DNA of 64,000 bases from positions 10,555,911-10,619,910 of the forward strand of contig JACBWW010000004.1 in NCBI GenBank assembly GCA_020086605.1. The letters run 5' to 3'. The position numbers and the translations under genes are program-made. The notes beneath the pieces were generated by a model. That model saw nothing but the letters and a program-made list of their open reading frames with translations, was not told where the DNA came from and did not search any database. Source of the DNA: Lanius collurio. Taxonomy: Eukaryota; Chordata; Aves; Passeriformes; Laniidae. This document shows positions 11,701 through 23,888 of this stretch, piece by piece (the stretch's first letter is position 1; each line of letters opens with the position of its first letter).

Positions 11701-12260
11701 TTCTAGATTGGTCTGTAACTGTGACATTTCTTAAAGAAAAAAACATTCAGAAAGAAATAATTAAGGAAGTTGGTTTCAATATTTTAATATTTCAATACAT
11801 TCATATTCTATTCTGATACAAATATAAATTTTGAGCTTAATATACTGAGTCTAATATAAGTCCAGTGAAATGATAGCTGAAATAAAGCACTGATATTGGC
11901 AAAATGAAACACTTCATAACAAGAACCCCAAGTCAATTTGTTTCAGGATTTGTATATAAATTTGATAATGTTTGATAAAGTCTTGTATTTTTGAGTTACA
12001 AATTTTTCCAAAATTACCTTACTCCCATAAAATCTTTTAGTATCAGTGAAATATTCTGCAGCAGAAATCATGCTATCAAAATACATTTACTAATTCTAAT
12101 TACATTAATTAATATACTGTGAAAAAATGTGTGAATATGATTAAGATAAAAAGTGTTCTGTAAAATAAAGGTTAGAACATATCAGTGGCAAATAAGCTGA
12201 AGGAGACAAATAAGGATATTTATTTCTTAAAGCAATCACAAATAGAGAAAAAATGCTATG
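11701..12260. other. AT-rich block upstream of the ITPK1 CpG island
   Basis: A strongly AT-rich interval rich in AATATT, TTAATATA and TAATTA words, without simple-repeat periodicity. It ends about 830 bp before the CpG island. It could be neutral, a matrix-attachment-like region or a conserved element. The sequence alone does not decide. Confidence 0.4.
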
Positions 12261-13089
12261 ATACAAATTCTCAGAAACCATTGGTATGAGCTGTTTGCAG
12301 GTGTTTCCATTCCTTGCCTGCTTTTCAATATACCCTTGGGTCAGGATGACTGCACTGTATATGTGAATAATGACAGGAATGTAAAACGCTTTCTACCAAC
12401 TCCCTAAATCAATTGCCCCTTTCATATTTCTTAAGGCTTTCTCCCTTCCTTCCTTCACGTGGATACTTCTACCACTGTTCCACTACTCTGCTGAAGTTAT
12501 AAAACCACATTTGTTGTGGCACTGTGAGTCAGCAGAACTTGCTGAGCAGTTCCCACTGCACAGGGCTCCAGGGCTGGTTCACAGAGAGCATCTTCATAGA
12601 AGCATCATCTGCACCTCTGTTCAGGATTCAGGTACTGCCAGCCCCTCTGTGAAGGACATCGTTATTGTCAAGGCCATGCTTTCCTTTCTTGGAGAGACAG
12701 AGAAAAATGTTCAGCGTGAAATGGTGATCGTTTCAGATGAAGGGGAGAAACAAAAATGGGGAAATGATACTTGTCTTTTGAGACAGCACAGTAAATCAGA
12801 CTGATTCTTCCTCTGAAATGAAGCACAGAACAGCTGCCTCAGTATTTAGGGATGCATAATCTAAAAATTAGAATGTCAGCTCATGCTTGCATTGCCTGCC
12901 TTTTGCCTCCTGCAAAAGAAATAAGAAATAGCTGTTATTGAAAACTCTGTTTAATGCCTACAGATGCTTGCAAATGCTGGAAGAAGGAAGATCGTTTTGC
13001 AGTGAAGATTCCTGTTCACTTAGAATCTATTTCTGTGAAAGATGTACTGACCCACCGCTTTGAGCAGCTCTGTGAAACTGTTCCTCCCC
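12261..13089. other. ITPK1: proximal upstream region of ITPK1
   Basis: The composition shifts from AT-rich to the CpG island across this interval. A 97-codon frame at 12511-12804 is open but has no recognisable protein features. No TATA box with a convincing start-site context was identified. Confidence 0.4.
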
Positions 13090-13254
13090 AGGAACCCAAA
13101 ATCCCACGGCGCATCCACGGGCCGCGCCCAGACAGGGGCGCTGTCTCTTTCAGGCGCGGGCGCCCCCCTGCGGCGGCGGCGCGGAGCGTGCGGGGCGGGC
13201 GCGTCCCCTCGGTGCTGCGGCGGGGCGGGAGCATCCCGGTGCCCGCCCCGCGAG

Positions 13255-13256
13255 GT
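13255..13256 (+). other. ITPK1: candidate donor of ITPK1 non-coding first exon (weak)
   Basis: GAG|GTGGGT is one of the better donor-like sites upstream of the strong acceptor at 13703-13704, and would define a 449-bp intron. Other GT sites in the island, such as the GTGCGG words near 13518 and 13562, cannot be excluded. Only transcript data would settle which is used. Confidence 0.25.
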
Positions 13257-13345
13257 GGGTGGGAGCGGAGCGCAGGGGACGGCCCGGAGGAGGAGGAAGT
13301 GGAGGCGGCTGCGAATAGCGGGCAAATGGGGAGCTGAGCGTCTAC

Positions 13346-13422
13346 AGCAGCCCCAGCAGCAGCACCAGCACCGCGGCCGCGCGCAGCAGCAACAGCAGCG
13401 GCGGCGGCGGCGAGTGGGCACG
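13346..13422 (+). repeat. CAG/CGG trinucleotide-rich stretch in the CpG island
   Basis: Imperfect CAG and CAC/CAA units (13346-13370 and 13382-13398) are followed by CGG units (13398-13410). The stretch lies upstream of the ITPK1 splice acceptor, in sequence that is either non-coding first exon, small first intron or promoter. Such triplet runs can vary in length between individuals. Confidence 0.8.
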
Positions 13423-13704
13423 GAGGCGAGCTCGGCGGCGGGGTCCGTGCGTGCGGGCGCTGCGGGCGTGCCGCGGGGCGGGCGGCGGCGTGCCTGCTCT
13501 GCTGGGCGCTCCGGGGCTGGTGCGGGGAGCGGCTTCTCTCTGCCTCGGCGAGCTGCCCGCCGGTGCGGGGACGGGCCTGTCTGGGCTGCCCGCCCGCCGG
13601 GGGCTGCGCCTGGCGCGGCTCGGCGGTTCAGCGGAGCGGGCGGGCGGGGGGCAGCGCCCGCCGCGGGCAACCGGCTGATCCTCCTTTCTCTGCTTCTCTT
13701 CCAG

Positions 13705-13783
13705 TCGTCGCTTGGCAGGCGCCGAGTGCGAGCGTCAGCCGCGCTGCCCCGCCGCCCTGGTCCCCTGCTCGCGGGGCGGCACC
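13705..13783 (+). other. ITPK1: ITPK1 5' UTR part of the ATG exon
   Basis: The exon boundary is set by a strong acceptor: a pyrimidine-rich stretch (13680-13702, one interrupting G) followed by AG at 13703-13704. The 79 bases to the start codon contain no upstream ATG. The frame of the ITPK1 ATG has no stop between the acceptor and the ATG, so an N-terminal extension is formally possible. However, the ATG matches the known vertebrate protein start and has A at -3. In human ITPK1 the start codon also lies in the second exon, behind a non-coding first exon. Confidence 0.7.
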
Positions 13784-13878
13784 ATGCAGACCTTCCTGAA
13801 GGGGAAGCGGGTGGGATACTGGCTGAGCGAGAAGAAGATCAGGAAACTGAATTTCCAGGCCTTCGCCGAGCTGTGCCG
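13784..13878 (+). CDS. ITPK1: ITPK1 coding exon 1: inositol-tetrakisphosphate 1-kinase, N-terminus
   Basis: The translation begins MQTFLKGKRVGYWLSEKK, continues IRKLNFQAFAELC, and ends with CG, the first two bases of an arginine codon. This is the vertebrate ITPK1 N-terminus; the human protein as I recall it differs only by K for R at residue 20. The enzyme is a cytosolic ATP-grasp-fold kinase. It phosphorylates Ins(1,3,4)P3 at the 5 or 6 position, interconverts tetrakisphosphates, and feeds InsP5/InsP6 synthesis. The exon covers the start of the N-terminal inositol-phosphate-binding domain, including Lys18, which contacts substrate in the human enzyme. The full-length human protein is 414 residues, so under a tenth is present here. 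The start codon has A at -3. The donor is CCG|GTAAGG, giving a phase-2 intron. Confidence 0.96.
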
Positions 13879-16800
13879 GTAAGGAGGCGGCCCTCGCCGC
13901 GGAGAGCGCCGGGGCGGCCGCCGGGGCAGGCGGTGGCCCCGGGATGGGGCTGGGGCTGCTCCGTGCTCGGCCGTGGCCCGCGCCGTCCCCGGGCGTACCG
14001 CGCTCGGTGCGCGGATCCGCGGAGCCGGCTCTGCCCGCCAGGGCTGGCGCCGCGGGGCTCGCAGTGCCCCGGGCACCCCCGCCCCGCTGCCGCCGGGCCG
14101 GGCTGAGCGCTGCTGCCTTCCGCTCACCTGGGCGCTGCCGATCTCTCCAGGGAAGCACTATCCGGGATGGTGCAGCGTCCCCGTGGGTGTGCGAGGGCCC
14201 CGCACAGCCGCACGTTACTGCCCGCCCGGGTGCATTTCTGCCCCCCTGCTTCCCGAGAGGTGTCTGGTATTCCCGTTGAAATAGTGTAATTTGGGATCTC
14301 TGCGGACATACGAAACAGAGTTATTATTAGCAAGAGTCAAACGTCTGGGAATAACTTTCCTTCAAGTTGTGTAAAAACATGTAAAATTAGGGTCTATAAA
14401 CCCTTGAGTAAGCTTGTATTCATTTGAGATGTGAATAAGACATCTGAAGGTAGTATAACCATGTCTATTTTGTGCTGTCCCAGAGGTAAAGGTTAGTTTG
14501 ATAAGCTGTAATTAGACTTTATCTGTATAGCTTAGAGGATAATTTATGCAGTATATGACACAATTTTATTATTTAATTGTGGGTTTAAACTCCTTGTGGG
14601 TCCAAGTTCTTGTGACATATGCACCACAATTTCTGTTACTGAATAACAGCTTTTTTTTACTTTATTCTAATAGTAAGTTAATAACAAGGATACTAAATCA
14701 ATTTTGATAATTGAAAATAGGCTGCAAAATTTACAGAATATATTGTATGGGATGTCACATACACTTTATTTAAAGCATGTCATTCTAAATACACCGGTCC
14801 CTGTTGACAGCATTTGCTTCTTTCTGTAGAGGTGAAGGAGGCAAAATAGAGAACTATTTCAAGAAAGTGACAGAAGCTTTTACATCAACTTTTGTACTTG
14901 GCATTCTGTATTGCCTTCATCAAATTTCAGCAAAATTTACTAGACTTTTTTTGAAGTATAGAAAGGGCCACAGGTTCTGGTTTAATGTCTAATTTCACAT
15001 GGTTCTCTAAGCAAGTTTCTTGTCGATGGATAATGCTAAGTTTTGCCCTTGCATGAGATTTTAGCCTAGTTTTTGCGATGCTCAAAAATACACTTTTACC
15101 TCTATTAGGCATATGAAAAATGTAATTTTTGGGGCCTTGAGGTTTGCTATAGTCTGTTTTTCAAGCGTGGAAACTACAGTGAATCTCAGAAAATCCATTA
15201 AAAACTTCTTGGTATTATGTACTGTACATTGTTGTATTTAGGAATCTCCAAAACTGGCTTTTTGTCCTCCATTGTCCTTGTTTCTCTTTTTGACTAAGTG
15301 CTTTGCTTCATTTTTCTCTACCTCAGAAATTCCTTATACTTGTGTTACATAACATGGATCCACAATTTCTTTGTGTACTGTATAAACTTATTAATAGTTT
15401 TGGGTCCTCATGCTGCTGTGAAAATTGACCCCAAAGTGTCTCTCTTGCTACACTTTACTAATTTCTTGGTGAAAATTAGGCTATCTCATCCTGTAAGACT
15501 AAGCTCAATTTGAATACCATTGACAGACACTGGATAGAGGTTGACTGTTCATACATGCTTTGGTACTTTAAAAAGCATTATTAGCATTTCTGTACAAGCA
15601 GAGTTAAATGATTTAAGTATCAGTACAGTCGTTGGAGCACATTCTGCTGATATCTTGGATGCTCTGTTTTCATTCCCAGTAACTTCTACTCCCTCTACCA
15701 AAGGGAGGCTGCATTCATTTAGGCAAAGATTTCAAGTGTTTATGGATAATATCTACTTGATAACTTGTATGTTTGTAAACTTTCTTTTCCATAGAAGAAG
15801 TTGTGCCAAACTCAACACACATCTTACTAGAAATCTTGTGTATGGTAAAAAAACAAGGCAAGCATACTCATTCCTGTACAGTGATTCATGTGTTAGAGTG
15901 GACTACGTGTCTGTCTGTCTACTCTATGTGCTTTATGGTCACTGCTACTTGGAATTTATTTGCTTGTTGCCTAGGGATATACTTTCTGGATGACTACAAA
16001 GTTCAGATTTGTTTGTATGGGTTTGTAATGAAGCAGTTATATAGTCCAGGAAAGTAAGAGGAGCCTCCTAATGAACTCCTGAAGCATGCTGGCTTTAAAT
16101 CAAGGGTATTATTAGGATAAGGAGAATCTTCATTTCTTTACAGTTTGCCAGGGCAGCCACTTCTTCTGCAAAGCACTGACATCTGAAAGAGGTCATGGAC
16201 AGACGTTTCAAAATCTCTTCAAAGCATTCTCTGAGAGATGGTCTCCAAGTGCTGGACTGCTTTCTTAAGCTCCAGGTTTTAGGTTAGATTGTCTGAACTG
16301 AAAGGAGACATGAGCCAGTGTGAGCAGACCAGCAGTTAAGGTGCAGCTTTGGGCATAGGCAGCCCTGCCTTCAGCTTTCTGCTGCACAAACACTGGCAGG
16401 AGCCTTAAATACTTTCCTCCTGTTTGTATCCATCTTTAAACTTCCCGTATGACTGACATGGGAGCTATTCTGTCTGAACATAGTGTTTTGGGATTTTTGC
16501 CTAATCTTTTTCTCCACAATGGAATCTTCTTTTTATCAAAGGCCTTAGAGTTCACCTGCACGTTTGGTCCTCACTGAGACAGACTAGATAAGTCCCACCT
16601 GAGCTGTATTCTTAGTAGAGCATAACTTTGTAGGGATTAAGGTAGTGCCTGTGTTTGTATCTACCTTCACATTTATAGACCAGACCAGTGATCCCAAATT
16701 GTGAGTTGCAGCCCAGTGCAGACTTTAGTGCTTCTACATCTCCTTGGGGTTTCTGAGCAGAGTGGTGACAAAAAGGGCAGTGTGTTTTCACAGGTCTGTT

Positions 16801-18624
16801 GCAGAGAAGCAGTGATCCCTGAATAGTGCCTTAAGAGCTGTTGACCTGGAGGATAGAGCATTTGGCCTGTCACCTGGGAAACCTGTTTTCAAGCCTGCAG
16901 CTTGAAACCCAAGGGAGACCAAACCTGAAGATAGGTAAAGCTCACTGTAATCTGCTGGCTGAACCTGCCACTGTGTATAGAGAGGAACGTGACTTCCCTC
17001 CCCAGTGCCAGGTTAGTCATTCTCCCTGCTATGTCTGAAGCACCATGGCAGGGGCATTCCTTTGGGATGAGGTGTGTCCTCTGTTCTGGTCTGTTTCCTG
17101 AGGTGGTTCTTGGTTTTGCCCAGCAGCTCTTTTCTGTATAAGCTGCTTTGTAAGCTGGCATTGGAGCAAGACTTTTACGTTCCGTTCTGTGCATGGGTAC
17201 AGTTTCAGTGGTGAGAAGAGAGTTTCTGTCTCAGCCTTGCTGATAGGAAGGCATTCTGGTTTGAGTTGTGATACGGGGTTGAGCTCTTTTATGTGGAACA
17301 GGGCACTTGGTACATGTTTCTTATACTGTCAGTGAATTTATTAGTCAGGCAACTTACTACTATTGCCAGGTTGTCCTGTGCTTTTAGTAAAGCTGCTAGA
17401 ACACCATGCTTTATGCTGCACTTGGAATTATTTGCATTCCAGCATATATGCTGCAGCTGCAGTTCCCTGAGTGTAGGGTCCTTGTGGGACCGCAGCATGC
17501 AAATGTCTGGGTTGTGCATCTCAAATAGACCTTCTTGTGAGCCTTTCTGTTCTGCTCCTCTAAGGGGGTACAGTCTCAGAGCTTTAGGTTGCTGTCTGTT
17601 GTCAAAATATAGAATATCTATTCCCTACTGAAAAGTAAGCAAGGTTTCTAGGCACTCCTAACTGAGAATTTAGGAGCCTGTGATATAAGTGTGTAGTTTT
17701 GATGTTGTCATGTGTCCCTGCTGCTGCTGAAAGGAACAGTTCCTCCTTTCTCTAGCTGCTGGGTCTCATCCTCTGTCTCAAGCTGGGTTTAATGGTTATG
17801 CAGTTGGCAAAGACTCTCAATCCAATCAGTTCCATGCTCATCACACTGACCTTGGAATGGCTGTCGCTGTGCAGGTGCATGAGCACTAATACGAGGTTAG
17901 GGGAATGGAGGTGCCACATTCCATTATAGAGATGGGAGAGCTGTTGTGTGAATATCAGATGGTGGTGAGGACTCTTGGATGCCCATGTTTATCATTTTGT
18001 AAAATTTGCGTGCTGCTGGGTCTCTGTAGATGTTTTGAATAAAAAGATTCCTGCTCATACCATATGAGGAGTGGCATATATGCATAAAAATGCATATATC
18101 TACTCAGTAAATGAGTTGAGTGTGTTTGGCACCAGTTAAGATTAGTGAGGTGCAGCCATTTACAAATGTCTTCTTTGCTCTGCAAAAGCCTCCATTTCCT
18201 TGGTAGTTGTTCTGCTTGTCAGCTGTTACTGTGGTCTCTTCTGGGAGCTCTGGAGATATGAGGCAGTAAGGTCACGGCAATATGAATAAGTTATAGTGAT
18301 GTGAAGTGGAATACGCTTCATCCAAGAGGCGGTCATTTAAAGTCACCTAATTCTAAAGGATAAGCTACTTCTCAGTTATTTTGGACAAAAGCATTCACAT
18401 GTGCAGCTTGTAAGTTTGCATGGTAATGTGGTAGCTTTTCTGTGTAGCTATATACATAAAAAGTCAGAATTTCCTCTTAATGGCATGTAGAAAATAAATA
18501 GAAAAGGAGTTGAAGAGTTATCTGAAGATGTAATTCATGTCATAATAAATCCCACAATTTGACTAATAGAAGAACAGTGCTTGTACACCCTAATGGCCAG
18601 ATTATTTATGGTAAGATTTTACTC

Positions 18625-18747
18625 TGTTGTGGGGTTTTTTGTTTATTTAGTCAGTTTTGGCTTTCATTTTGTTTTTGTTTTGTGTGGTGCTTTTTTGGGG
18701 TTTGTTTGTTTGTTTGTTGGGTTTTTTGTTTGTTTGTTTGTTTTTTA
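18625..18747. repeat. G/T low-complexity tract with (GTTT)n
   Basis: The plus strand is nearly all G and T, with GTTT units in tandem at about 18701-18717 and 18728-18741 and GGGG/TTTTTT blocks. It lies in ITPK1 intron 1 and creates spurious Phe/Val/Cys-rich frames. Confidence 0.9.
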
Positions 18748-21700
18748 TAAAACAGGGTGGGCATCTGGGAGGAAGAAGTTCTCATGAAATGATAGAAATG
18801 CTGAGAAACTCAATTCTGCCCACAAAACACAATGGAAGGGGAGTGATTGAGTTATGCCTTTTTATAAACCCCAGTTGTCTTGATATTTAGTGACCAAACC
18901 AACTTGTCATCTTCCCTACTTGAGAGATCATCCATGACAAACTGATAGCATCCCCTGACATGCAGGAAGCTGAGTTGTCATGGTCCAGTTTGGATTCTGA
19001 GGTGCTATGCACTGGTGAAGACTGGAAACTCAAGGCTGTGTTCTTGAATGGTGACCTGCATCAGTTCAGCAGGCCTGGGATTTAGCACAGAACTGTGGGT
19101 ATGTAGCTCCAACAGAGCATGTCACCTGTGCTGAAGACCATTTTGTTGTGACAGGTCACTGTGGTGTGTTGGTTTGTTGGGTTTTTTTTTCATTGAGTTG
19201 TGATGAAGCTATTTTGAGGCTGATACCAGGTCGATCTGCTGAACATAGCAACCAATGATTTTTTTTTTTCCTACCAAAATATTAGTATGCCTAATTTAAA
19301 TTTCTGTGTGGCTTGAACTTGTTTGGTTTTTTTTTTTTTCCTTTTCTTTAGGTTAAATTGATTCTTCAACTTCTGTCCATTTAATTTTTGTGATATAGTT
19401 AAGTATTACGTCAGCACATATGAGAAATCACACTATCTAGTAATCTACCATAAAATGGCAAGCACTGTTGTCAGTGATGTAGATCTATATGGTTCTTTTT
19501 CTCTTCTAAACTTTATTTGTGGTCCTTTGTGTGCCATGGCCTGTGCACAAGAACCTAAACATGAGTTTTAAGACAGATTTAAGAATAATGCTGGTTTGAG
19601 GGTATTAAAGTAATCTGTTTCTTTATATAGCAGGCATGAAATATATTACATCTTTTTTCCAGGAAGAACTCAGGGGACTTTCTTTTACCCCAATTCCCCA
19701 CAAAACCCCCTAAATACTACCTTTGTTAAATATTTGGCTTGTGCCAGTTAGCTTTTACAGCCTTAAAGGCCATAAAAAATAAAATGTATGTGTGTTGATC
19801 AATAGGTCTCATTGTTGGTTGTGTTAGTCTGAAATACTATATCATGAGAAGTTACTGGGGGCCAGATGGGTGGGTAAGTTTCTTTGACATCAACTCTTAA
19901 CAAAGACAACTGGCCTAATGGTAGAAATTTTACTAAGGCATGAAAAAATCTTGAAGGTAGTAGCAAAGAAAGGTGTATTTCTTGAAGGAGAAGCTTACTC
20001 TATTTCTGGATTCCTGCTCCTTCTTCTGGTCACGTTTAGAGACTTTACATCCCAGAAGAGCTAGATGTGTGCATTTTCTTAATCTCTGAGAGCACCTACT
20101 GACAGGCATTCTTCTCACAAAGAGCTTATGCTTGCAGAACCATTTCATGGGAACACAGCACAGCTGCTGGACAACAGAAGTGACTGTAACAATCACCCTT
20201 TCATAGCGACTCTGCTTCGTGGTCTAGTAATCATTTACCTCAGGTTCAGGAAGTTTGTGTCTTCCTTATGGCACATCCCTTTAACACAACCTGTTGGAAC
20301 TGATATGCAGCAAAGGAACAATAAGCCTGGTCATGTGGCGGCTTCGCTGAGAAAGGTGTGCATTCTTTTGCAGATCACAGGGAGAATACAAATTGACAGT
20401 GTTGCCAAAAAAAAAGCCCCCAAAAAGACCAAGCAAATGTCATCTTGGGGTGCGTGAGTTGGAGCAGAGCCTGCAAGGCGTGTGAGGTAATGCCTCCATT
20501 CTGCATAGCACTGATAACACTGCTGCAGTAGCCTCCTCACCTACTGCCTTTGGTCTGGGGCACAGCATTTCAAGGAAAAGGCACATCAGCTGGGAAGTGC
20601 CCAAAAGAGAGCAGTGAGAAGAATTGGAGGTTTTGTAAATACAGTGTATTGTATTGTGCTATTCAACATAAAGAAGAGACTGCAGATGGATCTTGTCTGT
20701 AAAAAGCTGTTGTAGAAAAGACAAAAATCCAACATGTGTTCCTCCTCCTCTACCAAGCATATTCCCCAGTTCGGTAGTAGGTAAAAGAAAAAGTAGTGGC
20801 CTTCAACTGTGCCAAGAAGGGATGATAGGTAAGTGAAAAAGATAGTGTAATTGTCTAGGCAGGCAGTGGAATTTTTTGCTTGAGAGCTCTACAACCACCT
20901 TGGACAAATATGCTGGGAATGATACAGGCCTGTGGTGCTGTTTCAAGGCAGAGATGTTGACCTCTCCTGAAGTCAGTGCTGTTCCTGGCTTGGTTCAGTA
21001 TGTAATAGTGCAGAAGGTACCTGAGAAATTGTTCTTGGTGTACATTAAGTAGCTTGAAGTCCCTTAATTAATTTGAGAATCATGACTTGGGAAGTCTAAG
21101 CACAGAGTCTTAATGTGTATAGATCTCTTGAATGTAGAGGCTCAGTGTGCGTGAAGTGTCAGAGATGACAGAAAGTGTTTCCTCTGTCTTAATGTGCTGC
21201 ACCTGGGAATTGATAGCATATCTCCTGATATTGGCCAGATAATGTGCTATTCATCTCAACAGTTGGCACTTTTTGGTGAGATGACATTCTTGAATATGTT
21301 CCAAAGAAAGAAGGTAGCAGTGCATGTGAAACACACTAAAATAAGTGTGAAAATAGGTAAAATAAGCACCTGGGCTGGTCACATCTGTGCCGCAGTGTTG
21401 TGGAACAAACCCTCTCTTGTCTTCCATTTTCTCATTTTTGAGTTCAATGTTCAGTCCTTGAAACAATGGCTTGTTTTGTACTAATGGAATTTAACTCTGC
21501 TCAGAAGGAGTTATGTGGTTAATATGATCAAGGAGGAAGCTGCTGATACTTCCACACTGTCCAAATACTACAGAAATGCTAGTTAGTATTCAGAGAGAAA
21601 TCCTGTTTGGAGGACAACCATGTTCTTTTGGAATGGCTTTCAAAATAACTGAGTTTCACTGAAGGAAGTGTCCTTTATTTCCAAGCAGAATGTCCTTACT

Positions 21701-23820
21701 TGTAGTTCTTTCCTCCCAGCTGCAGTGCTTGGGCTAATTTGACTGGAGTGTGATTACCACTCATGTAAAATAATTCCTGTGAGCTGGGAACCAAAGCAGA
21801 AGTCTGCCCTTTCCCACCGCCGGGGTGCTACCTTTGCAGGCAGCAGGATGTATGTACATTGAGAGCTTGCTCTGAGGGCTCTCGAGGCTCGCATCTGTAG
21901 AGTGGAGAAAATCATGCTTCCAGATCTAATGGCACTTTTAGGGAAGTAATTGGCAGAGCCAGGCACAGGGCTTGGAAGCAGGTTCAGTTCACAATCAAGC
22001 TGTTTAATCTTCTCCCCTCTGATGCCAGTTAGTGAAGATTTGTAACATGTCTTGTCTTGTAACATACTGCGGAGTTGCTTGCTTGGAAGAAATTGAAGTT
22101 GGTCCTTCCTCCTCATAAACAGGCTTATTTTTGCTCTTCATCAGACTCCTCACAGACTTTTCTTTCTCCTTGTCAACAAGGCATCTTTGGTTCTTTCTTT
22201 TTGTGACATGCTGGTTCTGCATGTGCAGTCTGGGTCCTGAGGCACTGCTTCGTGAAACTTAATTATCCATGGTGCCACTGGCAAGAAGAAAAACAAGTAA
22301 ATGAGACATGTTTGTAGCAAAATATGAAATACTAAATCTTGAGCTGTGAAGCCATGATGCTTCTGCCTGTCATTCTGAAGCCCCATGGTTGTCTCATCAG
22401 ACTACACTCCCAACATTCATGGATATTGAGGGTGTCTCCCTGCAAGAGTACTAATGAGCTAAAAATCAGTGTTTTAAGAGACCTCGTTTGACTTGAATGT
22501 TTTGGCCATAAGCAATATAGGCGTCCTTTTCTGAAATCTGTTTTAACATGCTGGTGATTCTTTGTACTTTCTGTAATTTTTTTCCCTGATGTTAGGTATG
22601 GATAAATATGTGCAATGCTGTAATGTGTTTTGTTACAGCAGGAAGAAGTAGTTCAGAGGATTCTCTGGAAACAAGGCCCTTAGCACTGTGTGTTGTAGTG
22701 CTTAGTAATGACTCTTGCTGCCTAACCTTGATAAAGTTATCTTCATGTTGGAGTTGGGGCAACTGGTTAATAGCTGATAGAACAAGTGATGTCTGGGGTG
22801 ATTAATGGTGCTGGAAGGAAATGATATCATAAAGGTTCACTTACAAAATGCCACGCCTGACCCATTGGCAGCCACAGTGCCACAGTCCTTTCTCCCTGCC
22901 ATTCTGAAATGACTTTTGTGGTTAAAAAAATTGGTGAGATGACTAGGCTTGTCACCCTGCTTTCCCTACAAGGATGAGAAGTGTCATCATTTGTAGTGGT
23001 GGGCTGTGAGACACTGCCTGTTTCAGCAATATGGTATGTTTTAGTGAGTCCAGCAGTGACCACTTAAACCTAATTGGGTATGTGTATTTCAAGGAGTTAT
23101 TTCCTTGTAGTTAAAAAACAAACCACAGAGATGAATGTAAATACAGAACACTTTTGTTCTTCAGCTCTATCTGCATGTCATGCAGCTGCATGTAGATGCT
23201 GCTTTGTTCAGGATCATGCTGTTCCTTTGATTACAAAATCTCATCTCAGTTTTGGGGAATTTACAGGCTGAGGATTCAGCCCCCTCTGACTGCTGTCACT
23301 GGAGTCTGGTACCAGTGTAGATGGAATGGGCTCTCCTTAGTGCCATTTGAAGGGTGAGGGGCTGGCAGGGGTTAGGTTACTCCCATACAAGTTCATCAGT
23401 ATGTTTTGCTTTGTAGCAGAGGATGAAATTGCTTGGAGCTGTTTGGGGTGGCAGGCCAGCTGAAGAATGTGATAACAGCCAAACAGACCTGAACCCAGCC
23501 AGCCAGGACCTGAAGGGATGGTTATCGCAGATGCTTAGGGAAAGTATGAGGCACAGAGCAAATGTGCTCACCTTCCCCTTGGCAGAACCTCCTTGCATTC
23601 TATCAGTCACTTCTAGAGACTTTGGTGGCAGCAGCTGTGTCCATGGTACCACCTTTCAGAGCTATGGATGGATATGCTCCATATAAACCTATTAATGCAT
23701 TTTTGAACTCACTTTCATTTCTGCCATCAGGGGAGCACAGGGAGGCTGTTGGCTTTTGTTGGCAGTTCCCTAGTTTGGCCGTGAGTGAAAACATAAGCAA
23801 ATACAAAGTTGCATTTGCTG

Positions 23821-23888
23821 TGTTGTGGGGGGGTGTTTTTTGGGGTTTTGGTTTTAGTGTGGTTTTTGTGTTTGTTTGGGGTTTTTTT
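23821..23888. repeat. G/T low-complexity tract with G7 run
   Basis: A run of seven G (23827-23833) is followed by TGTTTTTTGGGG and GGTTTT words. This is the same class of avian-style G/T simple sequence as the other intron tracts. Confidence 0.85.

Larger units (their letters stand above)
13090..14270 (+). promoter_or_regulatory. ITPK1: ITPK1 CpG-island promoter
   Basis: This interval of about 1.2 kb is dense in CpG, in contrast to both flanks, and contains the ITPK1 start codon. Sp1-type GGGGCGGG boxes lie at 13192-13199, 13222-13229 and 13475-13482. No TATA box is apparent, so initiation is probably dispersed, as is usual for a broadly expressed enzyme gene. The island extends about 390 bp past the end of coding exon 1 into intron 1. 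The precise transcription start cannot be read from sequence; it probably lies upstream of the splice acceptor at 13703. Confidence 0.85.

Noticed and set aside
261..13080. GON7, LYSET/TMEM251 or MOAP1 coding exons upstream of ITPK1
   Set aside because: No matching peptide, such as the acidic GON7 tail or LYSET membrane segments, was seen. MOAP1 is a mammalian retrotransposon-derived gene and is not expected in birds.
13020..13670. 216-codon minus-strand open frame with poly-Cys and Arg/Pro runs
   Set aside because: It is the antisense translation of the CAG/CGG triplet-rich island. Its Cys run is simply the complement of the CAG repeat.
13060..14106. 348-codon plus-strand open frame across the ITPK1 CpG island
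   Set aside because: It is in a different frame from the ITPK1 start, rich in Arg/Gly/Ala/Pro as expected from GC-rich sequence, and runs through the ITPK1 splice sites and into the intron. It is a CpG-island artefact.
13628..14158. 176-codon minus-strand frame over ITPK1 exon 1
   Set aside because: Antisense shadow of the CpG island and exon 1, with no recognisable domain.
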